Shown piece after piece: positions 24,741-32,929 of a DNA stretch of 64,000 nt. The position numbers and the translations under genes are program-made. Numbering within the stretch: the stretch's first letter is position 1; every line of letters starts with the position of its first letter. Source of the stretch: an uncultured Bacteroidales bacterium. GTDB taxonomy: Bacteria > Bacteroidota > Bacteroidia > Bacteroidales > UBA932. A model generated the notes under the pieces. It was given only the letters and a program-made list of their open reading frames with translations, was not told the origin of the DNA and searched no databases. Location of the stretch: the NCBI GenBank assembly GCA_900318015.1, contig ONJB01000007.1, positions 93,464 to 157,463 on the forward strand, read 5' to 3'.

Positions 24741-26288
24741 ATGAAAAGAATCGTTTACATCGCCGCAGCCCTGCTGCTGGCGGCCTGTTCCCAAGAGACC
24801 TTACCCGAGACAAGCGAAATCGAAATCGTAGAAACGCCTGAACCCAAGACCTATACGGTTTCTTTGCAGGCCACGTTCGCTCCGGAGACGAGGTTGTCTT
24901 TCGATACTTCCACCGGAAGTGGAACATGGGACGCGGACGATCAGGTCGCTCTGTTTACGGAGAATGGGAATTTGGTCATCGGCGTTATCAAGGAGGGAGA
25001 TCTCAATAATGGAGTGTCCCCGACATTTACCTTTACCATTCAAGACGATGACAAGATTGTCGATGGCGCCACGGTCTATTATCCCGCATCTATCGCGGTC
25101 AAGGGCAGTCAGAACCAGATTGTCCTGCCTGCCAGTTATGATGATCTGGAGGTCATGAAAAAGACCATCCCGATGAAAGCGACCGTCAGCGGGAAAAACA
25201 TGGCTTTCCAGCACCTGGCGTCGATGGTATATGTCGATGCTCCCACCTCTACTCCCAGTCATCCAAGCGACAGGTCACCTCAATATGTAGTCTTTTCCGT
25301 AGGTGAAGGTAATTCGCCCATTACAGGAACATTCACGGTCGGAGATGGAACATTGACCCCTGCGGGAGACAATGGGACCGCGATTCGAGCGAAGTGGACC
25401 GCAGGAGGAGGTTATTACTTTGTCATGCCGGCCACGACTTATAGCGGGGGTTTTTCTCTCTCTATTATCTCTGACATTACCAATGTTGAGGGGAAAGAAG
25501 TGTATTTCACCTTTTATAGGAAAACACGTTCTTCTTCTTTTGTCGCCCAGCGGGCCCGCATGCTCAAAATGCCCGCTTTCGACCCTCAGTGCAAGGAGTT
25601 CTATCTGACGGGTACGGCAACAGGATGGTCGGACTCGAACACGAACGCCCGAATGATTCAAGCGGACGAGAATGTTTTTATCGGTGCGCTCTATAGCTTT
25701 GACAACAGTGGGCAAGGGTCCGACTATGGTTTCAAAATCCTCCAGGGTTTTAACATTGGAACAAACTGGAACAACGCTATTGGTGTTTCTATCGGCTCCA
25801 CCTCTGCTACCTATGGTAAAGTCGGGAATCTTCCTGCTCCGGATAACAGGGTCTATAGCGTCACCTTGACATTGGGAGAAGATTCTTGGACCGCGGAGTC
25901 CCGGAGAGTCCGTGATGAGTTCGGAGACTATGGTCATGCCCATCTCTATCTGGTCTTTGGACCTTATTCTAGCAATTCTGTCGATTGGACAACACAAGTT
26001 GCATTGTCCCAGCCAGTCGGCCACAATTGGCAGGGTCAGGTGACCATCGGCGGCAGCTCCGGCATCCCGGCGGGCACGGAGTATGGGTGGATAATTACCG
26101 ATGGGGAAATCCGCGACGGGAAGTGGTATGTCCAGTGGAATAAAGGCGATATTTCAGATGACACGCTTTATTCCAGCGTGGATTTCAATAACGCAAATAT
26201 CCGCAACGGATCCCTTACGCTCTCCGCCGGCACGTACGACGTCTTCTTCAACGACGCGATCGGCCGGATCATGTTCGAGAAGAAATAG
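24741..26288 (+). CDS. Fimbrillin-like surface lipoprotein with C-terminal SusF-type modules
   Basis: This is a 515-residue lipoprotein with signal MKRIVYIAAALLLAACSQ. The first half (about residues 35-285) resembles the fimbrillin family: a TRLSFD strand, TWDADDQVALFTENG, a VYYPAS strand and FQHLASMVYV. The second half starts with EFYLTGTATGWSDSN and ends DVFFNDAIGRIMFEKK, which is the beta-sandwich pattern of SusE/F-type modules. The stretch 24800-26050 is visibly richer in A and T than its neighbours, which suggests recent acquisition or relaxed codon use in a surface antigen. The ATG after AAGGAG is chosen because it gives the lipoprotein signal. Binding target is unknown. Confidence 0.75.
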   Translation: MKRIVYIAAALLLAACSQETLPETSEIEIVETPEPKTYTVSLQATFAPETRLSFDTSTGSGTWDADDQVALFTENGNLVIGVIKEGDLNNGVSPTFTFTIQDDDKIVDGATVYYPASIAVKGSQNQIVLPASYDDLEVMKKTIPMKATVSGKNMAFQHLASMVYVDAPTSTPSHPSDRSPQYVVFSVGEGNSPITGTFTVGDGTLTPAGDNGTAIRAKWTAGGGYYFVMPATTYSGGFSLSIISDITNVEGKEVYFTFYRKTRSSSFVAQRARMLKMPAFDPQCKEFYLTGTATGWSDSNTNARMIQADENVFIGALYSFDNSGQGSDYGFKILQGFNIGTNWNNAIGVSIGSTSATYGKVGNLPAPDNRVYSVTLTLGEDSWTAESRRVRDEFGDYGHAHLYLVFGPYSSNSVDWTTQVALSQPVGHNWQGQVTIGGSSGIPAGTEYGWIITDGEIRDGKWYVQWNKGDISDDTLYSSVDFNNANIRNGSLTLSAGTYDVFFNDAIGRIMFEKK

Positions 26289-26292
26289 GGTC

Positions 26293-28926
26293 TTACCGCT
26301 CGAATAATCGCAGCAGCTTCATCTTTGTCTCACCCGCTTTACCGCTGTAGGGGTGTTCCCTTAACGGCAGGTTGAAGCGGGTGCGGCCTTTGAGGACGGT
26401 CTGGGGATGGGTGAATTCCCGGAAGCCCCATTCGCCGTGGTAGGCGCCCATGCCGGAATGGCCGGTGCCATTGAACGGAACCCCCTTCACCATCATGTGG
26501 ATGCACACCTCGTTGATGCAGCCGCCGCCGAACTGCTGCGTCTGCATGACGCGGTTCGCCCACCGCATGTCCTGGGTGAACAAGTACATGGCGAGGGGAT
26601 GCTCGCGGCCGGCGATGGTCTCCATCAGCGCGTCCACCTCCGCGTCCTTGAACGGGACGATGGGCAGCAGGGGACAGAACAGTTCATGCTGCACGATGTG
26701 CTCGTCGATGCCCACCGGGTAGATCATCGTGGGGGCGTAGCGGCGGGTTTCCGGGTTGCCGACACCGCCGAAGACGATGCGGTCGCGGTACTCGTCGGCC
26801 AGGCGGGCGCACTTGGCGTAGGCGCCGTCGGTAATGAGCTTGGGATACTCGGGATTCTCCTCGGCGTGTTCTCCGATCTGGGAGATGAAAGCCTGCTTGA
26901 GCTCCGCCAGGAACGGTTCCACCACCTCTTCGGCCACCGCGATCTGGTTGATGTTGATGCAGATCTGGCCGGCGTTGGTAAGCTTGAAGAAGGCAATCTT
27001 CCGGGCGGCATCCTTCAGGTCGGCGTCCTTGCGGACCACGCACCAGTTGCCGGTTTCGCCGCCGAGTTCCAGGGCGACGGGGGTAAGGTTCTTGGCGGCC
27101 TCGGCGAGGACGTGCTTGCCCACGGCCGGGGAGCCGGTGTAGAAGATTTTGTCGAAGCGCTGCGCCAGGCACAGGTCGGCGATGTCGTGCCCGCCGTCGA
27201 TGAGGGTGACGTATTCCGGCGGAAAGACCTCGGCGAAGAACTTCTTGAGCGCCGCCGTCGACGCCGCGGACTTGCTGCTGGACTTGATGACCACGGTGTT
27301 TCCACCCGCCATCGCCGCCGCCACCACGCCGATGGTGAGGAGGATGGGGAAGTTGAAGGGGCTGATGACCAGGGAGACGCCATAGGGCATCTTGTAGACC
27401 TTCGTGACCATGCTGGGGAAGCACATGAGGCCGCTGAAATGGCACTCCGGGCGCGCCCAGCGGCGCAGGCCGGCGAGCATTTCGTTGATTTCGACGATGA
27501 TGGGGCCGATGTCGCAGAGGTAGGCTTCCACGGCGCTGCGGCCGAGGTCTTCGGCCAGGGCGTCCTCGAACTCCTTCTCGTGGGCGAGGACGGCGGCCTT
27601 CAGCCGCTTGAGCTGCTTGATGCGCCAGCGGACGGGGAGCGTCTCCCCGCTGCGGAAGAACCGCCGCTGGGCTGCCACGATCTCCCGGATCTTGCCTTCG
27701 GTGTACGGGTCTACAGCCGTCTGCACCGTCGTTACGGTGTCGAGCACCTGCTTGATCTGGTCGTTGTTCAGGGTGACGGGGGAGGAATAGTTGATGGAAT
27801 CGGCGGCGATCATCGGGATGAGTTCCTCGTGGTCGCACAGGCGTACGGGCGATTCGATGCGGTCCAGGCCGCACTGCGCCAGCAGGTGCCGGACGGCCTC
27901 GAGGAAGCGCTCGGCGGCGTCCGCATCGGCCGTATCCTCGCCCGCCAGGGCGCAGTACCGCGCAATCTTCGCGTATTTCTCCAGGCAGGCCTCTTTCTGG
28001 AATTCCAGCACGGGCAGGAGCATCAGGGAGATGGCTTTCCCGTGGGGCAGGTGGTATTTCGCGCCGATGCTGTGGGCGAAGGCATGGACATACCCCGCCA
28101 ATTGGGTGTTGATGGCGTTGCCGCCGTACATCGCCGCCCGGCACATACCCAGCCGCGCTTCGATGTCCTCCGGGGTGTCCAATACCGTGGGCAGGTGCTG
28201 GAGGATCAGCCGGATACCGTCCAGGGAAAGCTTCATGTCCTCCTCGTCCACCTCCGTGTCGCTGACGGCCCCTTCGATGCAATGGCTGAGGGCGTCCATG
28301 CCGCAGGCTGCCGTCACCTCCCGAGGCGCGTTCACGGTGAGTTCACTGTCGAGCACGACGTGGGGCACTTTCAGGCCGATCAGCACGGTGGAACCCTTCA
28401 CGCCATGATCGTCCAGCACCACGGCGCCCACCGTCACTTCGGCGCCGGTGCCGGCCGTCGAGGGTACCATGATCACGGGCAGCGTACCGCCCCGGACAGG
28501 CAGGAACTTCAGGAGCAGGGCCTTGACCGGCAGGTGGGGCATCTTCACGCCGGCCGCCACCATCTTGCAGGTGTCCATCACCGAGCCGCCGCCTAGGGCG
28601 ACGATGCAGTCGGCGCCGCTCTCCAGCGCCAGCTTCCGTCCCGCCTCGATCGTGGGGATGGAGGGCTCGGAATGGATGTCGTCAAACACGGTGCAGCCCA
28701 CGCCGGCCGCTTCCAGCGAAGCGACGACGGGCTTTTCGAAACCCAGCGCATGGAGCGTCCGGTCCGTGACCAGCAGCACCTGCTTATAGCCGTTTTCGCG
28801 GCAGATGCCGCCAATCTGCCGGCGCGCTCCGTGACCTTCCGTCACGTCCGGTTCCGGCAGGGGAATCGCGTGTATGACCTTTCCGGGCAGCTTGTGTATC
28901 TGTTTCCTGAAGCGATAGGTATCCAT
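26293..28926 (-). CDS. Fusion of iron-containing alcohol dehydrogenase (N) and aldehyde dehydrogenase (C)
   Basis: This is an 877-residue cytoplasmic bifunctional dehydrogenase. Residues 1-405 are a group III Fe-ADH: NAD motif GGGSVMDTCK near 112-121 and all four metal ligands by pattern, Asp211, His215, His281 and His295. Residues about 410-877 are an aldehyde dehydrogenase with Asn525 (SPFNFP), general base Glu620 (LELGG) and catalytic Cys656 (NAGQIC). The ALDH half resembles ALDH3/coniferyl-type enzymes more than the CoA-acylating half of AdhE. AdhE has the opposite order (ALDH first). The gene is monocistronic, convergent with the lipoprotein gene and divergent from the Tat lipoprotein gene. 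It should interconvert an alcohol and an acid through the aldehyde; the substrate is unknown. Confidence 0.9.
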   Translation of the reverse strand: MDTYRFRKQIHKLPGKVIHAIPLPEPDVTEGHGARRQIGGICRENGYKQVLLVTDRTLHALGFEKPVVASLEAAGVGCTVFDDIHSEPSIPTIEAGRKLALESGADCIVALGGGSVMDTCKMVAAGVKMPHLPVKALLLKFLPVRGGTLPVIMVPSTAGTGAEVTVGAVVLDDHGVKGSTVLIGLKVPHVVLDSELTVNAPREVTAACGMDALSHCIEGAVSDTEVDEEDMKLSLDGIRLILQHLPTVLDTPEDIEARLGMCRAAMYGGNAINTQLAGYVHAFAHSIGAKYHLPHGKAISLMLLPVLEFQKEACLEKYAKIARYCALAGEDTADADAAERFLEAVRHLLAQCGLDRIESPVRLCDHEELIPMIAADSINYSSPVTLNNDQIKQVLDTVTTVQTAVDPYTEGKIREIVAAQRRFFRSGETLPVRWRIKQLKRLKAAVLAHEKEFEDALAEDLGRSAVEAYLCDIGPIIVEINEMLAGLRRWARPECHFSGLMCFPSMVTKVYKMPYGVSLVISPFNFPILLTIGVVAAAMAGGNTVVIKSSSKSAASTAALKKFFAEVFPPEYVTLIDGGHDIADLCLAQRFDKIFYTGSPAVGKHVLAEAAKNLTPVALELGGETGNWCVVRKDADLKDAARKIAFFKLTNAGQICININQIAVAEEVVEPFLAELKQAFISQIGEHAEENPEYPKLITDGAYAKCARLADEYRDRIVFGGVGNPETRRYAPTMIYPVGIDEHIVQHELFCPLLPIVPFKDAEVDALMETIAGREHPLAMYLFTQDMRWANRVMQTQQFGGGCINEVCIHMMVKGVPFNGTGHSGMGAYHGEWGFREFTHPQTVLKGRTRFNLPLREHPYSGKAGETKMKLLRLFER

Positions 28927-28953
28927 AGTTCTCGTTTTTTGTGTACGGCATTA

Positions 28954-28961
28954 CAAAGGTA
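28954..28961 (-). promoter_or_regulatory. -7 box for the ADH/ALDH fusion
   Basis: TACCTTTG on the minus strand, 27 nt before the start codon. It is divergent from the plus-strand box at 28991-28998. Confidence 0.55.
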
Positions 28962-28990
28962 CGATTATTTCTTCTTCCGCAGAAAACCCG

Positions 28991-28998
28991 TATCTTTG
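28991..28998 (+). promoter_or_regulatory. -7 box lying 5 nt before a start codon
   Basis: TATCTTTG ends at 28998 and the ATG is at 29004. If transcription starts the usual few bases downstream, the message is leaderless or nearly so. Confidence 0.5.
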
Positions 28999-29003
28999 TT
29001 TCT

Positions 29004-30275
29004 ATGAAAAGAAGGGCATTTTTGAAGGGCGTGGCGGCTGCCGGCGCGACGGCGCTGGTGCCGGCCGGCGCGGTCGGGACCGCGCTGACGGCCTGCGCGC
29101 CGCGCCGGGAGGCCGCGGAAGGCTGGGATTTCGATGAAGTCATCGACCGGACCGGCACCTGGAGCATCAAGTATGGACGGGCCACGGACGGGGAGATCCC
29201 GATGTGGATCGCCGACATGGAATTCCGGACGGACCCGTACGTGCGGGCTGCGCTCCAGAAGCGCCTGGACCGGGATGTCCTGGGCTATACGACCACGCCG
29301 GAGGCGTTCGTGGAGGCCGTGGCCGCCTGGGAGCGGCGGGCCCACGGGTACGCGCCGGACAAGGAATGGATCGCTTATGCCCCCGGCGTCATCACGTCCA
29401 TCAACCAGGCCTATCTCACCTTCACCGACCCCGGCGACAAGATTATCATCCAGCCGCCGGTCTATGACCATTTCCGCCTGTACATCGAGCGGCTCGGGCG
29501 GGTGGCCGCGGACAACCCCCTCCTCTTCGAGGACGGCCGCTACCGCATGGACTTCGAAGGATTGGAAAAACTCTTCGACGCGAAGACGAAGGCCCTGGTC
29601 CTGTGCAATCCGCACAACCCCATCGGCCTCCTCTGGGACCGGGAAACCCTGGCGAAGCTGGCTGAAATCTGCGAGCGCCACGGGGTCATCGTCCTCTCCG
29701 ACGAGATCCACGGCGACCTGGCTCTTTATGGCCGTCAGCATACCCCCTTCTGCAGCGTGAGCGAGGCTGCGGCACGCGTGGGCCTGATCTTCGCCGGCCC
29801 CACGAAAGCGTTCAACCTCGCCGGTCTTTCGGGGACGGCCTTCTGTATCATCCCCGACCGGGAGAAGCGGGAGAAGTATCTCGGCACGCTCCGGAATGCC
29901 AAACTGGACGAGGCTTCCATCCCCACCATCGAAGCCATGCTGGCCGCCTATCGGGAAGATACCGCCTGGCTGGAGTCGCTGAAACGCTATATCGAAGGAA
30001 ACATTGCCCGCGTGGAGCGGTTCTTTGCCGACAATGACCTCGGTATCAAACCTTTACGGCCTGAGGCCTCCTTTCTGGTCTGGTTGGACTGCCGCGCCCT
30101 CGGCCTGCCGCAGGACAAACTCATGGACCTGTTCCGGACCCGGGCGAAAATCATCCCCTCCAACGGCGCTTCCTACGGTCCCGGCGGCGAAGGCTTCGTC
30201 CGCCTGAACATCGGCTGCCCCGCCTCCGTCCTGGACGAAGCCCTCTCCCGCATCCGTAGGGCCTTGAGGGAGTAA
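29004..30275 (+). CDS. MalY/PatB-type PLP-dependent C-S lyase/aminotransferase with Tat lipoprotein signal
   Basis: This 423-residue fold-type I PLP enzyme resembles MalY/PatB cystathionine beta-lyases. The frame is open further upstream, but this ATG gives a twin-arginine signal (MKRRAFLKG) with a lipobox (LTAC), so it is taken as the start. Core motifs are PMWIADMEF, YTTTPEAF, QPPVYDHF, LCNPHNPIG, LSDEIHGDL and the PLP lysine Lys268 in GPTKAFNLAG. Export of a PLP enzyme as a lipoprotein is unusual; Tat export would allow the cofactor to be loaded in the cytoplasm. The sugar-linked MalY role is not implied. A -7 box lies directly upstream. Convergent with the LD-carboxypeptidase gene, 15 nt apart. 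Confidence 0.85.
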   Translation: MKRRAFLKGVAAAGATALVPAGAVGTALTACAPRREAAEGWDFDEVIDRTGTWSIKYGRATDGEIPMWIADMEFRTDPYVRAALQKRLDRDVLGYTTTPEAFVEAVAAWERRAHGYAPDKEWIAYAPGVITSINQAYLTFTDPGDKIIIQPPVYDHFRLYIERLGRVAADNPLLFEDGRYRMDFEGLEKLFDAKTKALVLCNPHNPIGLLWDRETLAKLAEICERHGVIVLSDEIHGDLALYGRQHTPFCSVSEAAARVGLIFAGPTKAFNLAGLSGTAFCIIPDREKREKYLGTLRNAKLDEASIPTIEAMLAAYREDTAWLESLKRYIEGNIARVERFFADNDLGIKPLRPEASFLVWLDCRALGLPQDKLMDLFRTRAKIIPSNGASYGPGGEGFVRLNIGCPASVLDEALSRIRRALRE

Positions 30276-30290
30276 AAATCCAAAGAGCCG

Positions 30291-31436
30291 CTAGCGCCGG
30301 ATGCCCTCGAAGTGCTTCAAGAAGTCGACAATGCGGACGAGTCGGCGCTGCTTCTTGCCTTCCGTGATCTGTTGACCGCCTTGAAAAGGGGTAGCCGCGG
30401 TTTCTTCCGTGCGGACGGGCGCTTGCCTGCCGTTCATCCCGAAAGTCAGGGAGGCGCCGCTGGCAGTAACGTCCAAGGTCACGGGGGCGCCCATCACCAG
30501 GGGCAGGTTCACGTCGTCATGACCGGTGGGGAAGCCGCAGAGGACGGGAATGCCCTCCGGCACATAGGAGCAGATCATTTCCTCGACGCTGTCGAAGTCC
30601 AGGTTCGCCTTGCAGCCCGTGAACTCGCCAAGGACGATGCCGCGGCACCGCTCGAATACCCCATTGAGGACCAGGGTGTTGATGAGGCGGTCGATGTGGC
30701 TCATGTCTTCCTCCACCTCTTCGATGAACAGGATGATGTCCCGGCCCAGGGTGGCATCGGCCTGCGTGCCCAGGATGGGCGTGAAAGTGCATAGGTTGCC
30801 GCCCACCAGGATGCCGGCCGCGTGCCCGGTCCGGTTTTCAGGATGGGCAGGGACCTTGTAGGCCGGGACCTGCCCCATCAGGAGGTCGCGCAGCAGGGTG
30901 CTGGACGGGTCGTTGCCCCGGGTCTGGGCCAGGTGCGTGCCCATCGTCCCGTGGATGCTCATCACCCCGGCGCGGGTTTCCATCTCCAGCAGGGTGGTGA
31001 TGTCGCTGTAGCCGACAAGCCACTTGGGATGGGCGGTCAGCTCCTCCAGCGGCAGCAAATCCACCAGCCGGATGGTGCCATAGCCGCCCCGGTTGCACAG
31101 GATCGCCTTGATGGACGGGTCCTTCAGGGCCCATTCGAGGTCGGAGACACGCGCTATGGGCTTGCTGGCATACTTGCCCCGGTACACCTCCCCGACATGG
31201 GCGCCGATCACCGGCTCGAAGCCCCAGCCGCGGAGCACCGCGGCCGCCGCCTCCACATTTTCCATCGGAGTATGGTAGGACGGAGAAAGAAGCGCGATTT
31301 TGTCACCGGGCTGGAGGAAGGCTGGTTGCACGCAGGACAGGGTCACCGTCCTCTCGCGGAGGTCCTGCGTATGCCTCGGCGAGCAGGCGGCGGCGAGGAG
31401 AAGCACCGCCAGGCAACGGAAAAAGGTCTTGGCCAT
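30291..31436 (-). CDS. S66-family LD-carboxypeptidase lipoprotein
   Basis: This 381-residue serine peptidase belongs to family S66 (LD-carboxypeptidase/MccF), which trims the terminal D-alanine from peptidoglycan tetrapeptides. The chosen start gives a lipoprotein signal (MAKTFFRCLAVLLLAAACSP); an in-frame extension of 27 codons upstream is rejected because a -7 box lies inside it. The nucleophile is Ser144 in VGYSDITTLL; IEEVEEDMSHIDR and FPTGHDDVNLPL hold the likely acid and histidine of the triad. Most LD-carboxypeptidases are cytoplasmic, but exported forms are known in Bacteroidetes. It is divergent from the repeat-protein gene, with 58 nt between them. Confidence 0.88.
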   Translation of the reverse strand: MAKTFFRCLAVLLLAAACSPRHTQDLRERTVTLSCVQPAFLQPGDKIALLSPSYHTPMENVEAAAAVLRGWGFEPVIGAHVGEVYRGKYASKPIARVSDLEWALKDPSIKAILCNRGGYGTIRLVDLLPLEELTAHPKWLVGYSDITTLLEMETRAGVMSIHGTMGTHLAQTRGNDPSSTLLRDLLMGQVPAYKVPAHPENRTGHAAGILVGGNLCTFTPILGTQADATLGRDIILFIEEVEEDMSHIDRLINTLVLNGVFERCRGIVLGEFTGCKANLDFDSVEEMICSYVPEGIPVLCGFPTGHDDVNLPLVMGAPVTLDVTASGASLTFGMNGRQAPVRTEETAATPFQGGQQITEGKKQRRLVRIVDFLKHFEGIRR

Positions 31437-31452
31437 CGTCTGTGATTTCCTG

Positions 31453-31460
31453 CAAAGATA
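31453..31460 (-). promoter_or_regulatory. -7 box for the LD-carboxypeptidase gene
   Basis: TATCTTTG on the minus strand, 16 nt before the chosen start. It supports the downstream start over the longer frame. Confidence 0.55.
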
Positions 31461-31494
31461 ACGTTTTTGGCCGGTATTTTGTAGCGAAAGAGGT

Positions 31495-31899
31495 ATGCGC
31501 AGAATCTTGACCCTCATCCTTCTCCTGGCCCTCGCGGCCGTGTCGGCTTCCGCCCAGATGGTGCAGGACGCCTCCTACCGGGTTGTCGCCCATATCAAGT
31601 CGGACGGGACCATCCAGGACGATTCGTACCGGATCATCGGACACATCAAGTCCGACGGCACCGTCCAGGACGCTTCCTACCGGATCGTCGGTCACCTGAA
31701 GTCGGACGGAACGGTGCAGGATGCCTCGTACCGGATCGTCGGCCACATCAAATCCGACGGCACCGTCCAGGACTCCTCTTACCGGATCATCGGCCACGTC
31801 AAGTCCGACGGCACCGTGCAGGACGCGTCCTACCGGATCATCGGCCATACGAAGGGAATCCCGATGCGCTGGGCCGCGCTCTATTTCTTCTTCCGCTGA
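31495..31899 (+). CDS. Secreted protein built of six 17-residue repeats, function unknown
   Basis: This 134-residue protein has a signal peptide (MRRILTLILLLALAAVSASAQ) followed by six tandem units of 17 residues with consensus VQDASYRIIGHIKSDGT, then a short hydrophobic tail (IPMRWAALYFFFR). The last unit is cut short before the tail. Each unit has a Y-R-I-(I/V)-G-H core that would form one beta strand and a KSDGT turn, suggesting a small solenoid or beta roll. Nearly identical units at the DNA level (51-bp period) indicate recent expansion or concerted evolution. I recall similar proteins in Bacteroides but know no function. It is upstream of a DMT transporter and divergent from a peptidoglycan peptidase. 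Confidence 0.8.
   Translation: MRRILTLILLLALAAVSASAQMVQDASYRVVAHIKSDGTIQDDSYRIIGHIKSDGTVQDASYRIVGHLKSDGTVQDASYRIVGHIKSDGTVQDSSYRIIGHVKSDGTVQDASYRIIGHTKGIPMRWAALYFFFR
31558..31860 (+). repeat. Tandem 51-bp coding repeat, six units
   Basis: The repeat lies inside the secreted repeat protein. Units keep frame and differ mainly at third codon positions, so selection acts on the protein. Confidence 0.8.
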
Positions 31900-31906
31900 A
31901 AACCCG

Positions 31907-31914
31907 TATCTTTG
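31907..31914 (+). promoter_or_regulatory. -7 box for the DMT transporter
   Basis: TATCTTTG, 10 nt before the ATG at 31925, located just after the stop of the repeat protein. Confidence 0.5.
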
Positions 31915-31924
31915 CGCCACTTTT

Positions 31925-32791
31925 ATGTGGTGGCTCCTTGCATTCGTATCGGCAGCGCTCCTGGGCTGCTATGATTCGGCGAAGAAAATCTCGCTGAAGG
32001 ACAATGCCGTCATCCCGGTTCTTTTCCTGAACACGGTCCTGTCGGCCCTCATCTTCTCGCCTTTCCTGTTTGCCACCGGCTTCGGAGGCTGGGCGGTGCA
32101 GAAGTACATCCTCCTGAAGAGCGCCCTCGTGCTGTCTTCCTGGCTGGCGGGGTATTTCGCGATGAAGCATCTGCCGCTCACGATCGTGGGTCCGGTCAAC
32201 GCCACCCGCCCGGTGCTGGTGCTCCTGGGCGCCATCTTCCTGTTCGGGGAGCGGCTGAACCTGCTGCAGTGGATCGGTGTGGGCCTCGCCGTCACAGCCT
32301 ATGTGATGCTGCGCCTCTCGGGGAAGAAGGAAGGCATTCGCACGGGCGACAAATGGCTTGTGTGCCTGATCCTCGCCGTCATTCTGGGCGCGGCCAGCGG
32401 GCTGTATGACAAGTACTTGATGTCGCCGGAGTACCTGGGCCTGGACCGCCGGCAGGTCCTCGGCTGGTACACCTTCTATCAGGCGCTGATGATGGCCGTC
32501 ATGACGGGTTTCATGTGGTATCCGGTACGGAAGAAAACCACGCCTTTCCACTGGTCCTGGTCCATCCCGCTCATCAGCCTCTTCCTTTGCGGGGCCGATT
32601 ATGTCTACATGGAGGCCCTCTCCAAGCCCGAAGCCCTCATCGCGGTCGTGTCCATGATCCGCCGCGGCAGCGTCCTCGTGAGCTTCGCCATCGGCGCCCT
32701 CCTCCTCCGCGAGAAGAACCTCAAGTCCAAGGCCCTGGACCTGTGTCTCCTGCTCCTGAGCATGGTCTTCCTGTATCTAGGGTCGCGGTAG
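31925..32791 (+). CDS. EamA/DMT-superfamily membrane transporter
   Basis: This is a 288-residue inner-membrane protein with about ten hydrophobic segments in two EamA halves. The start MWWLLAFVSAALLGCYDSAKK is chosen because the longer open frame runs through the preceding gene and its promoter. Typical features are GPVNATRPVLVLLGAIFLFGE in the first half and MIRRGSVLVSFAIGALLLREK in the second, the paired P-x-x-x-x-(L/V)-(L/V)-x-(L/F)-(L/F)-GE-like ends of EamA units. Members export or import small metabolites; the substrate cannot be predicted. Confidence 0.85.
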   Translation: MWWLLAFVSAALLGCYDSAKKISLKDNAVIPVLFLNTVLSALIFSPFLFATGFGGWAVQKYILLKSALVLSSWLAGYFAMKHLPLTIVGPVNATRPVLVLLGAIFLFGERLNLLQWIGVGLAVTAYVMLRLSGKKEGIRTGDKWLVCLILAVILGAASGLYDKYLMSPEYLGLDRRQVLGWYTFYQALMMAVMTGFMWYPVRKKTTPFHWSWSIPLISLFLCGADYVYMEALSKPEALIAVVSMIRRGSVLVSFAIGALLLREKNLKSKALDLCLLLLSMVFLYLGSR

Positions 32792-32792
32792 G

Positions 32793-32829
32793 TGCTTGTA
32801 CCGGTCCATCTTGTGGACCCATACAAGCA
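32793..32829. promoter_or_regulatory. 37-bp two-level palindrome, copy 1 (candidate operator)
   Basis: Outer arms TGCTTGTA (32793-32800) and TACAAGCA (32822-32829) are perfect, and inner arms GGTCCA (32803-32808) and TGGACC (32814-32819) are perfect around TCTTG. It is followed by an A-run, not a T-run, on the plus strand, so it is not a terminator for the upstream gene. Confidence 0.65.
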
Positions 32830-32844
32830 AAAAAGGGTGGAAAA

Positions 32845-32881
32845 TGCTTGCATCGGTCCATTAATTGGACCTATACGGGCA
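32845..32881. promoter_or_regulatory. 37-bp palindrome, copy 2 (candidate operator)
   Basis: Same layout as copy 1: inner arms GGTCCA (32855-32860) and TGGACC (32866-32871) are perfect; outer arms TGCTTGCA and TACGGGCA are degenerate. Start-to-start distance from copy 1 is 52 bp, close to five helical turns. It ends 20 bp before the -7 box of the GH31 gene. Confidence 0.65.
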
Positions 32882-32900
32882 CTTTGTCGGGATTAATCAC

Positions 32901-32908
32901 TATCTTTG
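32901..32908 (+). promoter_or_regulatory. -7 box for the GH31 gene
   Basis: TATCTTTG, 21 nt before the ATG at 32930. The second palindrome covers the region where the -33 box would be. Confidence 0.6.
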
Positions 32909-32929
32909 AGAAACTTAACGCTTTCCGAT

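Noticed and set aside
31558-31860. Regular 51-bp repeats considered as a CRISPR array
   Set aside because: There are no unique spacers; the units are contiguous, in frame and encode a protein repeat.
32793-32881. Palindromes considered as transcription terminators of the DMT transporter gene
   Set aside because: The hairpin is followed by A residues on the plus strand, and the second copy lies inside the next promoter.
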